From contig URQK01000034.1 of NCBI GenBank assembly GCA_900549975.1, positions 1-15,099 of the forward strand: a DNA stretch of 15,099 nucleotides, in the 5' to 3' direction. Below the pieces are notes generated by a model. That model ran no database searches. It saw nothing but the letters and a program-made list of their open reading frames with translations, and was not told where the DNA came from. Position numbers and translations under genes: made by a program. Positions 13,823-15,099 of the stretch are shown in pieces. Each line of letters opens with the position of its first letter. Positions within the stretch are counted from its first letter, which is position 1. The DNA comes from an uncultured Mollicutes bacterium. Its GTDB lineage: Bacteria; Bacillota_I; Bacilli_A; RFN20; CAG-826.

Positions 13823-15099
13823 TCATTCTTTCTTTTTAAATATAGCTACAATTGTAGGCCCGACTTGTGATATTACAAATGCAACGCCGCCAACAATGGC
13901 AATAGTGCCTAAGATTGAGCCAATCTTCTTTAATGCTTTTAAAAATTCATCTAATACATTTGTTGGCTTTGGTACAACAGGTGAAGGCACTTCATTTTCT
14001 AAAGGATCTTTTAATACGCCTGTAGCTGGATCAAAGTGATAACCCGGATGTGTTTTTCCATCTTTATCAATAATGATGATTGTGCCATCTTCCTTTATTA
14101 CTCCAGTATAACCACTACCCCATGCATTTGATAAGCCACTTAAATTAATAATTTCACCTACACCATTTGTATAAATAACTGATGTAATATTTTCAAAATG
14201 AATTTTTCCTTCAACTGATAACGTAAATGATTCACCAACATTTACTGGGTGTAAAATATTCCAATCAAGAATGTTTGCCGGTCCTAAATAAAACTTATAA
14301 CCAAATTTATCTTTTTTGATTATATAGTTGTCTTTATTAAAGAAAACAAGATCTTTACTAGAATCAACTTCTATATCACCTGAAACCATACTTAATGAAT
14401 GTTTAGTTTTATAATCTTCTTTTGGTATTGAGTAGTAAAAAATAACACCGTTTATTTTAGAAACATTTAAACCGATTGATGCGTCTGATACTTCAAAGTT
14501 TAAAAAACTATTTTTGTCGAGTGGACCCATCCAACTTGTGGCTTTTATGTCTAATGTGTGCACTGAAAATTCAGTGTTATATCTAAATACGTAATATTCT
14601 CCACAATCGACAACAGCATTGCTTACTTGACTTGACGATGTTGCACGTCTTAATGTTTTAGGCTGTTTGATAATAGGACTTGGCGCAATACCGATTTTTT
14701 CTTGTAAATCACTATCTGATATTGATGGTGTTTTGTAGCCGCCTGGCCTTAATGTATCATCTAAAATATCTCTTAGATTTTCTCTTAAGTCAGTATTATC
14801 AAAGACTAATGAATAGCTATAATAAGTGATATTAAAATCAATATCTTCAGTTGCTCTTTTTAGTTTATTTACAAAAGCACTATCGGAATCATAATTAAAT
14901 GGAATCTTGAAAGTATTATCTAAGTACAAATTATATATTTGCTCTCTTCCGTTATCTAAATAGTATTTACCTGTTGGCTGTGTATATAACAACGTTTTAT
15001 CATCGATAATAATATAATCAAGATTGTAATGATCGCATATATAACCAAATGCTGTTTCTATTTTATTTGCTCTATCCGCGGATACCGCTGTTAATTGTC
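13823..15099 (-). CDS. C-terminally anchored surface or adsorption-type protein (5' end outside window)
   Basis: The frame is open to the window edge, so at least 425 codons are seen and the N-terminus, including any signal peptide, is missing; the TTG at 14992 is internal. Most of the protein is polar and beta-rich, with many Tyr, Asn, Asp and Gly. Near the end come a 'DGKTHPGYHFDPATGVLKDP' segment, a proline-rich stretch ('PSPVVPKPTN'), a short helix ('LDEFLKALKKIGS'), a membrane segment ('ILGTIAIVGGVAFVISQVG' and on), and a basic tail 'FKKKE'. An exported body with a C-terminal anchor and tiny cytosolic tail is the layout of filamentous-phage pIII-type adsorption proteins, and the two genes behind it fit phage genes VI and I. 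No sequence family is recognised, so the role is inferred from layout and order. Confidence 0.6.
   Translation of the reverse strand, partial: QLTAVSADRANKIETAFGYICDHYNLDYIIIDDKTLLYTQPTGKYYLDNGREQIYNLYLDNTFKIPFNYDSDSAFVNKLKRATEDIDFNITYYSYSLVFDNTDLRENLRDILDDTLRPGGYKTPSISDSDLQEKIGIAPSPIIKQPKTLRRATSSSQVSNAVVDCGEYYVFRYNTEFSVHTLDIKATSWMGPLDKNSFLNFEVSDASIGLNVSKINGVIFYYSIPKEDYKTKHSLSMVSGDIEVDSSKDLVFFNKDNYIIKKDKFGYKFYLGPANILDWNILHPVNVGESFTLSVEGKIHFENITSVIYTNGVGEIINLSGLSNAWGSGYTGVIKEDGTIIIIDKDGKTHPGYHFDPATGVLKDPLENEVPSPVVPKPTNVLDEFLKALKKIGSILGTIAIVGGVAFVISQVGPTIVAIFKKKE

Larger units (their letters stand above)
8976..15099 (-). mobile_element. Integrated filamentous-phage-like element (tRNA-proximal part)
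   Basis: A run of eight minus-strand genes starts at the tRNA-Leu 3' end with a tyrosine integrase and continues past the window edge. Most of its gene content is unrecognisable, but it includes a Zot/pI-like ATPase preceded by a small membrane protein and a C-terminally anchored surface-type protein, the order found in filamentous phages. Genes are packed with overlaps or gaps of 0-24 bases, as in small phages. No relaxase, conjugation genes, terminase, tail genes or transposase are seen in this part. Replication and major coat genes would have to lie beyond 15099. An integrative plasmid or phage satellite remains possible. Confidence 0.65.

Noticed and set aside
1..15099. Mycoplasma-type genetic code (TGA as Trp)
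   Set aside because: Trp residues are encoded by TGG, and TGA ends the integrase, the 131-aa and the Zot-like genes at sensible places.

Overview
The window comes from an AT-rich bacterium of the Bacillota/Tenericutes type. Promoters look sigma-A-like, ribosome sites are strong AGGAGG types, and terminators are intrinsic hairpins with T-runs. TGA is used as a stop and TGG as Trp, so this is the standard code and not that of Mycoplasma or Spiroplasma. An Acholeplasma-like, RF39-like or Erysipelotrichales-like lineage would fit, but nothing here fixes the species.

Positions 1-8975 look like resident chromosome with an envelope and lipid theme. They hold the end of an MgtE Mg2+ channel (+), a cardiolipin synthase (-), two tandem paralogous membrane proteins of the LPG_synthase_TM/YbhN flippase-like family (-), UDP-galactopyranose mutase (-), a YbaK/EbsC Cys-tRNA deacylase (+), a family 4 glycosyltransferase that may make diacylglycerol glycolipids (+), and tRNA-Leu(GAG) (+).

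From the 3' end of that tRNA to the window edge lies an integrated element, of which only the tRNA-proximal part is visible. All eight of its genes are on the minus strand and tightly packed or overlapping. In transcription order they are: a large surface-type protein with a proline-rich stretch and a C-terminal membrane anchor (5' end outside the window); a small single-pass membrane protein; a P-loop ATPase with an N-terminal multi-pass membrane region, resembling Zot/pI; four small unknown proteins (111, 50, 131 and 62 aa); and a tyrosine recombinase ending 48 bp from the tRNA. The order adsorption-like protein, small membrane protein, Zot-like ATPase matches gene III, gene VI, gene I of filamentous phages. 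The best reading is an inovirus-like prophage, or a satellite of one, integrated at tRNA-Leu. The replication and major coat genes and the right attachment site would lie beyond position 15099.

Corrections made while reading: several starts were moved to SD-supported ATGs (5634, 10747, 11214, 13399); the first and last genes were recognised as running off the window; and an unlisted 50-codon gene was found at 10737-10889.
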